DNA of 57,309 bases from an uncultured Clostridia bacterium (GCA_910579415.1 CAJTUY010000006.1:5026-62334); one strand, 5' to 3'; positions 25,662 to 33,880 are shown, numbered from the stretch's first letter. Made by a program: numbers and translations. Notes: generated by a model from the letters alone, not told the origin.

Positions 25662-25837
25662 CAGTTCTGTTTCCTCACAATCGTATAGTCGTCACCCATT
25701 CTGAAATAATGACAATTCTCGTTTCCGCCGCGTATAAAACTATACATTTCGTCCTCATCCAAATCCATTACGCATGCGTAGCAGTCATATTCCTCGTCAT
25801 AATAGTAATTCATACATTCTTCACAGTTACTTTTCAC
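25661..25837 (-). CDS. Small Cys-containing protein, DUF6472-like
   Basis: 58 residues from a GTG at 25837, five bases after GAGGTGA. The longer in-frame ATG at 25912 lies upstream of the predicted promoter and is ruled out. The sequence has a C-x-x-C pair near the N-terminus (NCEECMNY), an acidic Tyr-rich segment (YDEEYDCYACVM, again with a C-x-x-C), DLDEDEM, and a last NCHYF before DDYTIVRKQ. Five cysteines suggest a zinc-binding mini-domain. I recall this pattern as DUF6472, of unknown function; no database check was possible. Overlap with dinB hints at a role with Pol IV or simple co-expression. Confidence 0.75.
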   Translation of the reverse strand: MKSNCEECMNYYYDEEYDCYACVMDLDEDEMYSFIRGGNENCHYFRMGDDYTIVRKQN

Positions 25838-25857
25838 CGAAATCACCTCATACCAAT

Positions 25858-25886
25858 ATTTTACCACACACTGCAACCTTTTACAA
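25858..25886 (-). promoter_or_regulatory. Promoter of the small Cys protein-dinB operon
   Basis: The minus strand reads TTGTAA, 17 bases, TAAAAT. Transcription would start about 15 bases before the GTG's ribosome binding site. No LexA-type GAAC-N4-GTTC box was seen next to it. Confidence 0.6.
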
Positions 25887-25911
25887 GCCCAATCATAAAC
25901 CACAAATTGCA

Positions 25912-25940
25912 TTGACTATTTTTGCCTTTTATTGTATAAT
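25912..25940 (+). promoter_or_regulatory. Promoter of the sugar kinase operon
   Basis: TTGACT, 17 bases, TATAAT on the + strand; the transcript should start near 25947. It faces away from the dinB promoter 26 bases away, so the two divergent promoters nearly touch. Confidence 0.8.
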
Positions 25941-25976
25941 AAGACTATAAAATATACTAGCGGGAGGACAATCATT

Positions 25977-27002
25977 ATGAAATTCAAGGAAAATACAGAC
26001 TATGACTTAATCGGCTTGGGTGAGGTAATGCTTAGACTTTCACCGCCCGACAAGGAAAAAATATCACAAAGTGAAACCTTTGTAAAAAACGCAGGTGGAA
26101 GCGAACTGAATGTCGTATCGGGCGCGGCTATGCTCGGTATACGTTCGGCAATTATCACAAAGCTGCCTGAAAATAAAATGGGACACTTCATCCGCAACAA
26201 AATCCGTTACGGCAATGTTTCAGACGATTATATTATTTACGACCATTCACCCGAAAAGCGTCTTGGCATTTACTACTATGAAAGCGGCGCATATCCGCGC
26301 AAATCGTCGGTTATTTATGACAGAGCAGATTCAAGCGTATGCTCCCTGTCGCTTTCCGAACTGCCTTCTGATATATATGATAAAACAAAAATCTTCCACG
26401 TTTCAAGCATTACAATGGCGCTGTCACCGTCGCTTAAAGAAACAACCTTAGAGCTGATAAAACGTTTTAAGGCGGCAGGCGCATATATTTCTTTTGACGT
26501 GAATTACCGTGCATCACTATGGAGTGAGGAAGAAGCAAGAAAAGTGGTAGAGTCCATTTTCCCGTATGTTGACTTTCTGTTCGTATCAGAGGAAACCTCG
26601 CGCAGAATGTTACAGCGCACAGGTACGCTTGAAGAAATTATGCAGGGTTACGCAAATGATTACGGCTGTACGCTTATTGCTACAACGCGGCGTGAGGTTA
26701 TAAGTCCCACGCACCACAACTTTAACTCGAAAATGCTGTTTAAGGGCAAATTCTATGAGGAGGAACCCTACAACAACATTGAAGTAATCGACCGCATAGG
26801 CTCCGGCGACGCATACCTTGCGGGCGTACTTTACGGTCTTGTGAAATACGGTACTCCCGAACGCGCCATTGAAATCGGTAACGCGCTTTCCGCTGTTAAA
26901 AACACTGTACCGGGCGATATGTCTGCAAGCAGTATTGAGGAAATAGAAAGCGTAATAAAGTCTCATAAGGCTACGGGACATCAAGATGAAATGGTAAGAT
27001 AG
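25977..27002 (+). CDS. PfkB-family carbohydrate kinase, 2-keto-3-deoxygluconate kinase-like
   Basis: 341 residues from the ATG at 25977, which follows GGGAGGA; an in-frame ATG at 25932 overlaps the -10 box and cannot be used. Ribokinase-fold motifs: GLGEVMLRLSPP at the N-terminus, GGSELNVVSGAAMLG for sugar binding, FDVNYRASLW, and the catalytic GSGDAYLAGV with the general-base Asp. The N-terminal and RASLW features are those of KDG kinases, which phosphorylate 2-keto-3-deoxygluconate from uronate and pectin breakdown. The aldolase partner is absent here, so the substrate is inferred. Confidence 0.82.
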   Translation: MKFKENTDYDLIGLGEVMLRLSPPDKEKISQSETFVKNAGGSELNVVSGAAMLGIRSAIITKLPENKMGHFIRNKIRYGNVSDDYIIYDHSPEKRLGIYYYESGAYPRKSSVIYDRADSSVCSLSLSELPSDIYDKTKIFHVSSITMALSPSLKETTLELIKRFKAAGAYISFDVNYRASLWSEEEARKVVESIFPYVDFLFVSEETSRRMLQRTGTLEEIMQGYANDYGCTLIATTRREVISPTHHNFNSKMLFKGKFYEEEPYNNIEVIDRIGSGDAYLAGVLYGLVKYGTPERAIEIGNALSAVKNTVPGDMSASSIEEIESVIKSHKATGHQDEMVR

Positions 27003-27012
27003 GAGTTAAACT

Positions 27013-27507
27013 ATGTTTAGAGAAATGCGCAGAATAAAACAGCTTTTAAACAATGAGGAAGCAGAAGAAATACTTCGCACATGCACATCAGGTACGCTTG
27101 CGCTGTCAGGTGACGACGGCTATCCCTATGCAATACCTATGAGCTACGTTTACGCAAACGGTAAAATATATTTCCACAGTGCAGTGTCGGGACATAAAAT
27201 TGACGCAATACAGCGTTGTGAAAAAGCGTCATTTTGCGTTGTGGCTGAGGATAACATACTTCCCGAGAAATTTACCACTGTATATGTGAGTGTAATCGCT
27301 TTCGGTAAAATACGCGTTATTACTGACAACATTGAAAAGAGAAATGCTATTACCCTATTATCGGACAAGTATTCACCCAATCTTGAAGCAGAACGTGAAA
27401 AAGAAATTAACCAAAGTTTTGACCGTATGCACATGCTTGAACTCACAATCGAACATCTGACAGGCAAAGAAGGTATTGAGCGTACACGAATCAGAGAAAA
27501 TAACTAA
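27013..27507 (+). CDS. Pyridoxamine 5'-phosphate oxidase-fold (NimA-like) flavin-binding protein
   Basis: 164 residues. The split-barrel fold is seen in MRRIKQLL, then the helix-strand GTLALSGDDGYPYAIPMSYVYANGKIYFHSA, followed (in the same barrel) by GHKIDAIQRCEKASFCVV. This is the pattern of the PNPOx-like/NimA proteins that bind FMN or heme; no specific substrate is implied. It starts 11 bases after the kinase stop with GGAG upstream, and is followed by a GNAT gene, forming a three-gene unit. Confidence 0.85.
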   Translation: MFREMRRIKQLLNNEEAEEILRTCTSGTLALSGDDGYPYAIPMSYVYANGKIYFHSAVSGHKIDAIQRCEKASFCVVAEDNILPEKFTTVYVSVIAFGKIRVITDNIEKRNAITLLSDKYSPNLEAEREKEINQSFDRMHMLELTIEHLTGKEGIERTRIRENN

Positions 27508-27520
27508 CGGAGGCATTTTT

Positions 27521-27988
27521 ATGATAATACGCAGGGCAGAAGTACGGGATACAGAAAAAATAAAGGACTTATTAAATCAGGTGCTTAATGTCCACCACAG
27601 CGGCAGACCCGATTTATTCAAAGCAAACTGCCGAAAATATACGGATGACGAGCTTAAAATACTGATTTTGGATGACAGCCGCCCAATATTTGTCGCCGAG
27701 AATAATGACGGTGTGCAGGGCTATGCCTTCTGTATTTTGCAGGAGCATAAGCGCGACAATATTTTAACTGATATTAAAACGCTGTACATAGATGATTTGT
27801 GCGTAGACGAAAATGTGCGCGGCAAGCATGTCGGCACTGCTCTTTATGATTTTGTACGCTGCTACGCAAAGGAAACAGGCTGTTATAATCTGACGCTTAA
27901 TGTGTGGTCGTGCAACACAGGCGCGCAGACGTTTTATGAAAAACAAGGACTTAAACCACAGAAAACCACACTGGAAACAATTTTATAA
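27521..27988 (+). CDS. GNAT-family N-acetyltransferase
   Basis: 155 residues from the ATG at 27521, after ACGGAGGC. An upstream in-frame ATG lies inside the previous gene and has no binding site. GNAT features: MIIRRAEVRDTEKI at the start, the acceptor-side strand YIDDLCVDENVRGKHVGTALYDFV with the acetyl-CoA pyrophosphate loop (R-G-K-H-V-G), and the terminal NTGAQTFYEKQGLKPQKTTLE. The YIDDLCVDENVRGK type is frequent in small-molecule or protein acetylases of gut Firmicutes; the substrate is unknown. Confidence 0.88.
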   Translation: MIIRRAEVRDTEKIKDLLNQVLNVHHSGRPDLFKANCRKYTDDELKILILDDSRPIFVAENNDGVQGYAFCILQEHKRDNILTDIKTLYIDDLCVDENVRGKHVGTALYDFVRCYAKETGCYNLTLNVWSCNTGAQTFYEKQGLKPQKTTLETIL

Positions 27989-27993
27989 ATTAC

Positions 27994-28024
27994 AAACGGG
28001 CAGAATATTATCTGCCCGTTTTTC
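27994..28024 (+). terminator. Terminator of the kinase-PNPOx-GNAT operon
   Basis: The 10-bp stem AACGGGCAGA / TCTGCCCGTT with loop ATATTA is followed by five T. It abuts the stop of the convergent orphan gene. Confidence 0.9.
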
Positions 28025-28332
28025 TATTCCAAAAACTTCGTTATTCTATTTATTATTCCGTCATTCTCTTTATTCCACCGTCTATACATCATATAATTTG
28101 TTATATCTGAAAGTATGTCATTTACAAATGCCGTTTTACGATGAACCGTAAGCATAACAAATATAAGTTCATATAGTGAATTTTCCTGAAGATTGATAAT
28201 AATTTTTTTTATCATATCAGGTGTCATTTGTTCATCATTTGGTGTGCATATAATTCTCCAATAGTTTCTGTTGGCTCTTGACCAATTTAATACCTCTCTT
28301 GACCTTTCCTTGTCTTTTTGAACCTCTTTCAT
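28024..28332 (-). CDS. Orphan protein of unknown function behind a structured leader
   Basis: 102 residues from the ATG at 28332, with GAAAGGAG six bases before it. I do not recognise it. It is charged and probably all-helical: a Lys/Glu-rich start (MKEVQKDKERSREVLNW), an RNYWRIICTPNDEQMTPDMI segment, a hydrophobic helix (LYELIFVMLTVHR), then DILSDITNYMMYRRW. No signal peptide, transmembrane helix or Cys motif. The gene stands alone between a convergent operon and the GH2 terminator. Its leader carries a promoter, a large nested RNA structure and an intrinsic terminator ending about 10 bases before its ribosome binding site, so expression is likely gated by read-through. Confidence 0.6.
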   Translation of the reverse strand: MKEVQKDKERSREVLNWSRANRNYWRIICTPNDEQMTPDMIKKIIINLQENSLYELIFVMLTVHRKTAFVNDILSDITNYMMYRRWNKENDGIINRITKFLE

Positions 28333-28349
28333 TTTTATCTCCTTTCTTT

Positions 28350-28522
28350 TGCACAAAAAAGTGCGCTGCCCATATTCAGAGCAACGCACATAAACACACT
28401 ACTCTGACCTGTTTTATTAGCACGTAAAACAAAATACATAAAAACAATCTTAGGCATTAAAATCAGAGAATGTATTTTTCCCAATACATTCCTAAAATTG
28501 TTTCTATATAATTCTACGTGCT
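28350..28522 (-). ncRNA. Structured leader or small RNA with nested stems and intrinsic terminator
   Basis: Read on the minus strand from the predicted transcript start (28522), the RNA begins AGCACGTA, which pairs with TACGTGCT (28419-28426). Inside lie AAACAATTTTAG (28503-28492) pairing with CTAAGATTGTTT (28453-28442), and a 9-bp hairpin GAATGTATT / AATACATTC (28491-28483, 28476-28468). After this ~104-base domain comes an 11-bp terminator stem (28389-28361) and six T. A TCAGAG segment (28407-28402) is complementary to CTCTGA both in the upstream domain (28468-28463) and in the terminator (28381-28376), so alternative pairing is possible. It is either an attenuator/riboswitch for the orphan gene or an independent ~170-base RNA. 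It matches no class I can name. Confidence 0.65.
28355..28389 (-). terminator. Intrinsic terminator just before the orphan gene
   Basis: The minus strand reads GTGCGTTGCTC - TGAATAT - GGGCAGCGCAC, then TTTTTT. It is an 11-bp stem with two G-T pairs. The orphan gene's ribosome binding site starts about 10 bases later. Confidence 0.85.
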
Positions 28523-28528
28523 TTATGT

Positions 28529-28557
28529 AGTCTATCACAAAATTCTGACATTGTCAA
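28529..28557 (-). promoter_or_regulatory. Promoter of the structured leader RNA
   Basis: The minus strand reads TTGACA, 17 bases, TAGACT. The predicted start seven bases later coincides exactly with the first base of the closing stem AGCACGTA. Confidence 0.75.
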
Positions 28558-28566
28558 TAACAACTT

Positions 28567-28599
28567 AAAAAGGGGACACTATTTAGTGTCCCCTTTTAT
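28567..28599 (-). terminator. Terminator of the gltX-to-GH2 operon
   Basis: The stem GGGGACAC / GTGTCCCC is flanked by A and T runs, so it can work on both strands. It lies just after the GH2 stop. Its arm GGGGACACTAAA recurs inside the GH2 gene. Confidence 0.85.
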
Positions 28600-28601
28600 T
28601 T

Positions 28602-31331
28602 TTAATCCGTTATTACAACTGCTCTTAAAATACCGCCGCTACTCTTTTTCTCGCTGCTGTGAATAATAACCGCAATGTCCGCATCACCGGAAACATTGCT
28701 TACATCAACTTCAATTTTATTTCCCCACCTGCAATCACCTTTAAACTTTTGCTCACCGTTTACAAATACTTCAACTTCATTTCCCATTATCTCGCGGAAA
28801 ACAATATATTTATCCGTATCATATACGTTTGCAGTTGTTTTATACAGACCGTAACCCTCCGTTCCTTTATACCTGTCCTCATAGTCACCTCCTGCCGTAA
28901 CTACTGCCCAAGTATTCATATCGTGGTCTTCAATCTTTACATTCGGGTCAGGTCTTTCGCTGAACAATTCAACCGCCTGCCGCCACTTTAAAATATATCT
29001 TTCATTCACCGAAGGGACAAAAACAGGTTTAGTGTCCCCATTTATTGAGACAACACTCGCTTTGTCTCCCTCCAATCCGCCTGCTTCGGCATTAAGTGAC
29101 ACTTCTTCGGCTCCGTCCGTCTGCTGTACGATAACCTGACACAGACCGTTAAACAAACGTCTTTCACTTGCCTTATCAGCCTCATGTGAATTTGGGTCAC
29201 CATTTCCGACACCGATTATTTTACCGCCCTTCGCGGCAAACTTAATCAGATTATCTGCTGTGGGGACACTAAAACCATCTTCATCCTGTACAGAAACATT
29301 GAATATGATAGCATCCCCGCATCCGTCATAAACCGTATCACTGCAAGGCGTTACAACAATCCTTTTCGGCTCTCCTGCAGTAGTAACAGTATCGGTGCAT
29401 ACCTCTTTGCCGCCTGTATACCCCACTATTTTTAGTGTCCCTTTTTCGAAGATTACATTCCAATCGGTCATGTCATACTTATCAACCTTCTTACGTCCCA
29501 GCGAATTTCCGTTCAGGAACAGTTCAGCCTCCTCACAGTTTGTATATGTCATAACACGAACCTGTTCGCCCCTGTTCCAGTTCCAGTGAGGAAGTATGTG
29601 TATAACAGGCTCTTTGGTGAAAAATGCTTTGTTGAGATAATACACATCCTTCTTAAAACCGCATGTATCCATAATACCGAACTGTGTGCTTATGGACGGC
29701 CATTCAAACGGCGTCGGCTCTCCGCGATAGTCAAAACCAGTCCAGATAAACAGCCCCATAATATGCTTTCTTGTGTCTACCTGCTTAAATCCGTCACGGT
29801 AAGTATTGCCCCATGCCGCCGCCTCGTTGTCATAACAGTCTATAATATGTCTTTCCATATCGGTCTTATACACTCCGCGTGTAGCAAAGGCGCTGTCATT
29901 CTCGCTTCCGAGCATTGGCATTGACGGATATTTCTCACGAAAATCATCATATGTATGCGTTATGTAGTTAAATCCCGTTATATCAAGCGCATCACACGCG
30001 CCGCCGTCGCTTGTTACACCTGTATTCATCGCGCCCAAAAGGAAACGCGTACTATCAAGCTTCTTAATCTCGCATTGAATCCTTTCGGCAAGCTTCCTGC
30101 CTGTTGGCGTACCCTGTAAAGGTTCCTCATTAAACAGCGAATACATAACGACACAGGGATGATTTCTGTCACGCATAACCATATCCCTTACCTGCTTTAT
30201 ACCGTCCGCGCTTGTATTAAAATTACGGTTTTCATCCATAACGAGCATACCATATTTATCGCAGTAATCAAGTATTTCTTTTGACGGATTTCCATGTGCG
30301 CAGCGGTATGCATTTGTACCCATTTCCTTTAACAGCTTAATTCTGTATTCATTTACGCTGTCAGGTACGGCAACTCCTACTCCTGCATGGTCCTGATGAT
30401 TACATGTTCCGTACAGCGGCACGTGTCTTCCGTTAAGGAAAAAGCCGTTATCTGCGTCTATTGAAATTGTACGGAAACCAAATGTATTTATCTGCTTATC
30501 TTTAAGTGTTTCACCTTCATAAAGCTCGGACACCATTCTGTATAAATTCGGTGTGTCAATATCCCATAACAACGGACTATACGTCAGAATACTCTGCGCA
30601 ACCTGAGTCTTACTGCCTCCCGAAATCTTAGAGGATGTTTCGTCTTTACCAACGATATTATCATCCTTATCAAGTATATACGTCTTTAATGTAAATTGTC
30701 CTTCATTGTAAGAGGTATTTTCAATAGTTGTATCGGTAACAGCGTCCCATACGTCTGCGCTTTTTTTCTCAGGATGTACAAAAACTCCCCAATGCGCAAT
30801 ATGCAGGGGATTTTTCTTATACAAATTAACATGACGGTAAATTCCTGCTCCCTCGTACCACCAGCCTTCAATAGCCGTTGCATCAACAAATACAACCAAG
30901 TCATTTATTTCTTCACCATATACAGCCATATCAGTTGCGTCAACAGTAAAGGAATTATATCCGCAGAAATTTCTGCCTATAACAGAACCATTAAGATACA
31001 CAGTGGCATGTGAGGATATTCCGCCAAATTCAATTAAAATCTGCTTATTCCTGTCACTCTCGCCAAGCCGGAAGCGTTTTGAATACCACGCCTTGCCTCT
31101 CGCTTTATAACCCTGTGACGGTCCCCATTTTTCTTCAAATTTATTATATACCGCCCAATCATGCGGCAAATCAACTGTTTCCCAACTGCTTTTGTCAAAA
31201 TCAGGCGATGCCGCTCCCAACGCTCCGCCCGCTTTTGATGCCATATAGCTGTCAGTATGTGTTCGCGTTTCGGGGAGTTCAATTTCTCCCAAATAAAATT
31301 TCCAACCTCTGTCCAGACTGAATTTCTCCAT
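28602..31331 (-). CDS. Glycoside hydrolase family 2 protein, beta-galactosidase-like
   Basis: 909 residues, no signal peptide, so cytoplasmic. Order of domains: sugar-binding jelly roll (about 1-170, with WYSKRF and GISSHATVYLNG), Ig-like GH2 domain (about 180-290), TIM barrel (about 295-590) and further Ig-like/DUF4982-type and carbohydrate-binding-like domains to the end. The acid/base Glu402 lies in SLFNEEP and the nucleophile is probably Glu477 in LGSENDS. Family members cleave terminal beta-galactosides, beta-mannosides or beta-glucuronides; the exact substrate cannot be told. It is the last gene of a translation and wall-polymer operon, an unusual setting. AAAGGAG precedes the ATG, 12 bases after mgtE. 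Confidence 0.88.
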   Translation of the reverse strand: MEKFSLDRGWKFYLGEIELPETRTHTDSYMASKAGGALGAASPDFDKSSWETVDLPHDWAVYNKFEEKWGPSQGYKARGKAWYSKRFRLGESDRNKQILIEFGGISSHATVYLNGSVIGRNFCGYNSFTVDATDMAVYGEEINDLVVFVDATAIEGWWYEGAGIYRHVNLYKKNPLHIAHWGVFVHPEKKSADVWDAVTDTTIENTSYNEGQFTLKTYILDKDDNIVGKDETSSKISGGSKTQVAQSILTYSPLLWDIDTPNLYRMVSELYEGETLKDKQINTFGFRTISIDADNGFFLNGRHVPLYGTCNHQDHAGVGVAVPDSVNEYRIKLLKEMGTNAYRCAHGNPSKEILDYCDKYGMLVMDENRNFNTSADGIKQVRDMVMRDRNHPCVVMYSLFNEEPLQGTPTGRKLAERIQCEIKKLDSTRFLLGAMNTGVTSDGGACDALDITGFNYITHTYDDFREKYPSMPMLGSENDSAFATRGVYKTDMERHIIDCYDNEAAAWGNTYRDGFKQVDTRKHIMGLFIWTGFDYRGEPTPFEWPSISTQFGIMDTCGFKKDVYYLNKAFFTKEPVIHILPHWNWNRGEQVRVMTYTNCEEAELFLNGNSLGRKKVDKYDMTDWNVIFEKGTLKIVGYTGGKEVCTDTVTTAGEPKRIVVTPCSDTVYDGCGDAIIFNVSVQDEDGFSVPTADNLIKFAAKGGKIIGVGNGDPNSHEADKASERRLFNGLCQVIVQQTDGAEEVSLNAEAGGLEGDKASVVSINGDTKPVFVPSVNERYILKWRQAVELFSERPDPNVKIEDHDMNTWAVVTAGGDYEDRYKGTEGYGLYKTTANVYDTDKYIVFREIMGNEVEVFVNGEQKFKGDCRWGNKIEVDVSNVSGDADIAVIIHSSEKKSSGGILRAVVITD

Positions 31332-31342
31332 AACTATCTCCT

Positions 31343-32701
31343 TTACTGAATATGAAATATCAATGCCGCAATATTAAAATACAAAAACAACGAACAGCAG
31401 TCAACTATCGTTGTAATAAGCGGTGTAGCCATAATAGCAGGGTCAAGCCGAACCCTTTTTGCCAGCATGGGCAGCGCCGAACCAATCATTTTTGATATAA
31501 TAACCGTTGCGACAATCGACAGCGCAATAGTAACCGCAAGCAGAATATTATGTCCGTACACAATGTACACTCGTACACCGTTTACAATCGCCAACACCGA
31601 GCATACCAGAATTGATATCCGAAATTCCTTTAAAACCACCTTAAAAAAATCTGAAAAGTGTATCTCATCAAGCGCTATACCGCGTATTATAAGCATAGAG
31701 CTTTGAGAACCGCAGTTACCGCCCGTATCCATTATCATTGGCATAAATGACACCAACAGCGGCACTGCCGAATATATCGCATCATATCTGTTCGTGATGA
31801 GTTGTGTAACGGTAGCGGAAATCATCAGCACCAAAAGCCAGCCTATTCTGCTTCCTGCATGACGGAATATTCCCGTCTTAAAATATGAATTTTCATTAGG
31901 AGCAATTGCCGCCATACGTGTAAAGTCCTCTGTATTTTCCTCTTCGATGACATCCATAGCATCGTCAAACGTAACAATTCCTACAAGGCGGTTATCCCTG
32001 TCAACGACGGGAAGCGCAAGCAAATCATACTTACGGAACATATTTCCGACAAGCTCCTGGTCTTCATGTGTATTGACAGATATAATATTTGTTTCCATTA
32101 TGTCACCGAGCTTTTCGTCCTCATCCGCCATAAACAAATCCTTGACAGTAACAACACCTGTAAGACGCCTGTTCTCGGTCACGTAACAGGTATAAATAGT
32201 TTCCTTATTGACTCCCACGCGTCTTATTTTATCAAATGCTTCCGATACTGTCATATCCTTATGCAGACTGACATATTCAATTGTCATTATACTGCCTGCG
32301 CTGTCACGCGGATAGCGTAAAATCTCGTTTATCGCTTTTCTTTCACCCGTGCTTGAATGTTTCAATATTCGGGATACGACGTTAGCAGGCAATTCCTCTA
32401 TCAGGTCAACCGTATCATCAATGAATAGTTCGAGAATTTCACTAAGCTCTTTATCTGTAAACATATTTATTAAATGACGGCGCATATCACCGTCCATATA
32501 TGCGAAAACCTCTGCGGCAATATCTTTTGGAAGCAGGCGGAATAAAATCATAAATTCGGTTTTTTCCTCAAAATCCTCTCCAAAAAGCTCATCAAAAAGT
32601 ACCGCTAAATCGGCAGGGTTTTCGTTGCTCACCATAGTCTTTACTTCGGAAAATTGTTTTTCCTTCAAAAGACGGTCTATGTCTTGTAACATTCCCTCCA
32701 T
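31343..32701 (-). CDS. mgtE: Magnesium transporter MgtE
   Basis: 452 residues, typical length. N-terminal superhelical domain (about 1-130), two CBS domains (about 135-255; e.g. TGVVTVKDLF and VGIVTFDDAMDV), the plug helix, then five transmembrane helices (about 285-450) with the pore motif MDTGGNCGSQSS. The CBS and N domains close the channel when cytosolic magnesium is high. AAGGAGG precedes the ATG. It lies between wecB and the GH2 gene in the long operon. Confidence 0.95.
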   Translation of the reverse strand: MEGMLQDIDRLLKEKQFSEVKTMVSNENPADLAVLFDELFGEDFEEKTEFMILFRLLPKDIAAEVFAYMDGDMRRHLINMFTDKELSEILELFIDDTVDLIEELPANVVSRILKHSSTGERKAINEILRYPRDSAGSIMTIEYVSLHKDMTVSEAFDKIRRVGVNKETIYTCYVTENRRLTGVVTVKDLFMADEDEKLGDIMETNIISVNTHEDQELVGNMFRKYDLLALPVVDRDNRLVGIVTFDDAMDVIEEENTEDFTRMAAIAPNENSYFKTGIFRHAGSRIGWLLVLMISATVTQLITNRYDAIYSAVPLLVSFMPMIMDTGGNCGSQSSMLIIRGIALDEIHFSDFFKVVLKEFRISILVCSVLAIVNGVRVYIVYGHNILLAVTIALSIVATVIISKMIGSALPMLAKRVRLDPAIMATPLITTIVDCCSLFLYFNIAALIFHIQ

Positions 32702-32725
32702 AGCGGTACCTCCTTGTAAGATTTA

Positions 32726-33880
32726 TCAGTCCACCTTAAAATTTTCGGGTTTTGTGTCCCTGTATCCAAACGCATACAATATAGCCTCAGCCGTACGCCG
32801 CGACGCTTCCCCGTCACCGTAAGGATTGGCAGCATGCGCCATTTTATTATACGCATCTTTATCGTCAAGAAGCTCCTTCGCGAGACGCACAATATCATTC
32901 TTGTCTACGCCTGCAATTTTAACTGTTCCTGCCTTAACTGCCTCAGGACGTTCGGTTTCACGTCTTAAGACAAGCACAGGCTTTGCAAGCGCAGGCGCTT
33001 CCTCCTGTATACCGCCCGAATCGGTCATAACCATAAACGAACGCGCCATTGCATTATGCAGTTCTTCAACGTCTATCGGATCAATAAGATGAACTCTGTC
33101 AAGGTCACCCAATATACTAAACACAATTTCACGCACAGCAGGATTAAGGTGAACGGGATATACAAGCTCCGCATCCTTATATTCCGCAACTATCTCCTTT
33201 AATGCGTTGCATATATTTTCAAGCGGCTCACCAAGATTTTCGCGTCTGTGAGCTGTCACTATAATAACCCGCTTCTTCTCAAAGTCAAGAGATTTAAGAC
33301 ATTTGTCCTTAAACTTGTAATCATCGCGAACTGTGGTTTTAAGCGCATCAATAACGGTGTTTCCCGTTATATAAATTATATCGTCCGATACATTTTCTTT
33401 AAGCAAATTCTGCCTGTTCTGCTCTGTCGGCGAGAAATTCAAATCGGCAATTCTGCCCGTAAGCTGTCGGTTCATTTCCTCAGGAAACGGAGAATATTTA
33501 TCGTACGTTCTCAGTCCGGCTTCGACATGACCCACCTTAACCTGATTATAAAAAGCGGCGAGAGCTGCAACAAAGCTTGTAGACGTATCACCGTGTACAA
33601 GAACAATATCAGGCTGTTCCTTTTTTATAACCTCATCCAGTCCTTCAAGCACACGCGCCGTAATTCCGACAAGCGTCTGACGTTCCTTCATTATATCAAG
33701 GTCATAATCGGGAGTAATCCCGAATATTTCAAGGACCTGGTCAAGCATTTGTCTGTGCTGAGCCGTCACGCATACAATGGATTGTATATCATCATATTTT
33801 TTTAATTCAAGCGCAAGCGGCGCCATTTTTATCGCCTCCGGTCTTGTACCGAAAACTGTCATAACTTTTAGTTTCTTCAC
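32726..33880 (-). CDS. wecB: UDP-N-acetylglucosamine 2-epimerase (non-hydrolysing)
   Basis: 384 residues. Family motifs: FGTRPEAIKMAPL at the N-terminus, VHGDTSTSFVAALAAFY, VGHVEAGLRTYDKYSPFPEEMNR-type segment (cut here), VTAHRRENLG and the C-terminal TDSGGIQEEAP. It interconverts UDP-GlcNAc and UDP-ManNAc for teichoic acid linkage units or other wall polymers. It starts with GTG, overlapping the tagO stop (GTGA) with AGAGGAGA upstream, so coupled to the transferase that uses the same sugar nucleotide pool. Confidence 0.95.
   Translation of the reverse strand: MKKLKVMTVFGTRPEAIKMAPLALELKKYDDIQSIVCVTAQHRQMLDQVLEIFGITPDYDLDIMKERQTLVGITARVLEGLDEVIKKEQPDIVLVHGDTSTSFVAALAAFYNQVKVGHVEAGLRTYDKYSPFPEEMNRQLTGRIADLNFSPTEQNRQNLLKENVSDDIIYITGNTVIDALKTTVRDDYKFKDKCLKSLDFEKKRVIIVTAHRRENLGEPLENICNALKEIVAEYKDAELVYPVHLNPAVREIVFSILGDLDRVHLIDPIDVEELHNAMARSFMVMTDSGGIQEEAPALAKPVLVLRRETERPEAVKAGTVKIAGVDKNDIVRLAKELLDDKDAYNKMAHAANPYGDGEASRRTAEAILYAFGYRDTKPENFKVD

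Noticed and set aside
25838..25912. Longer N-terminus of the small Cys protein from ATG 25912
   Set aside because: The predicted promoter lies inside it, the added residues do not fit the family, and GAGGTGA precedes the GTG at 25837.
25932..25976. Earlier ATG for the sugar kinase at 25932
   Set aside because: The -10 box TATAAT (25935-25940) overlaps it and transcription should begin after it; GGGAGGA precedes the ATG at 25977.
28350..28522. Firm identification of the leader RNA as 6S RNA
   Set aside because: The overall shape is similar, but the closing stem is short, a terminator hairpin follows separately, and no conserved 6S sequence was recognised.
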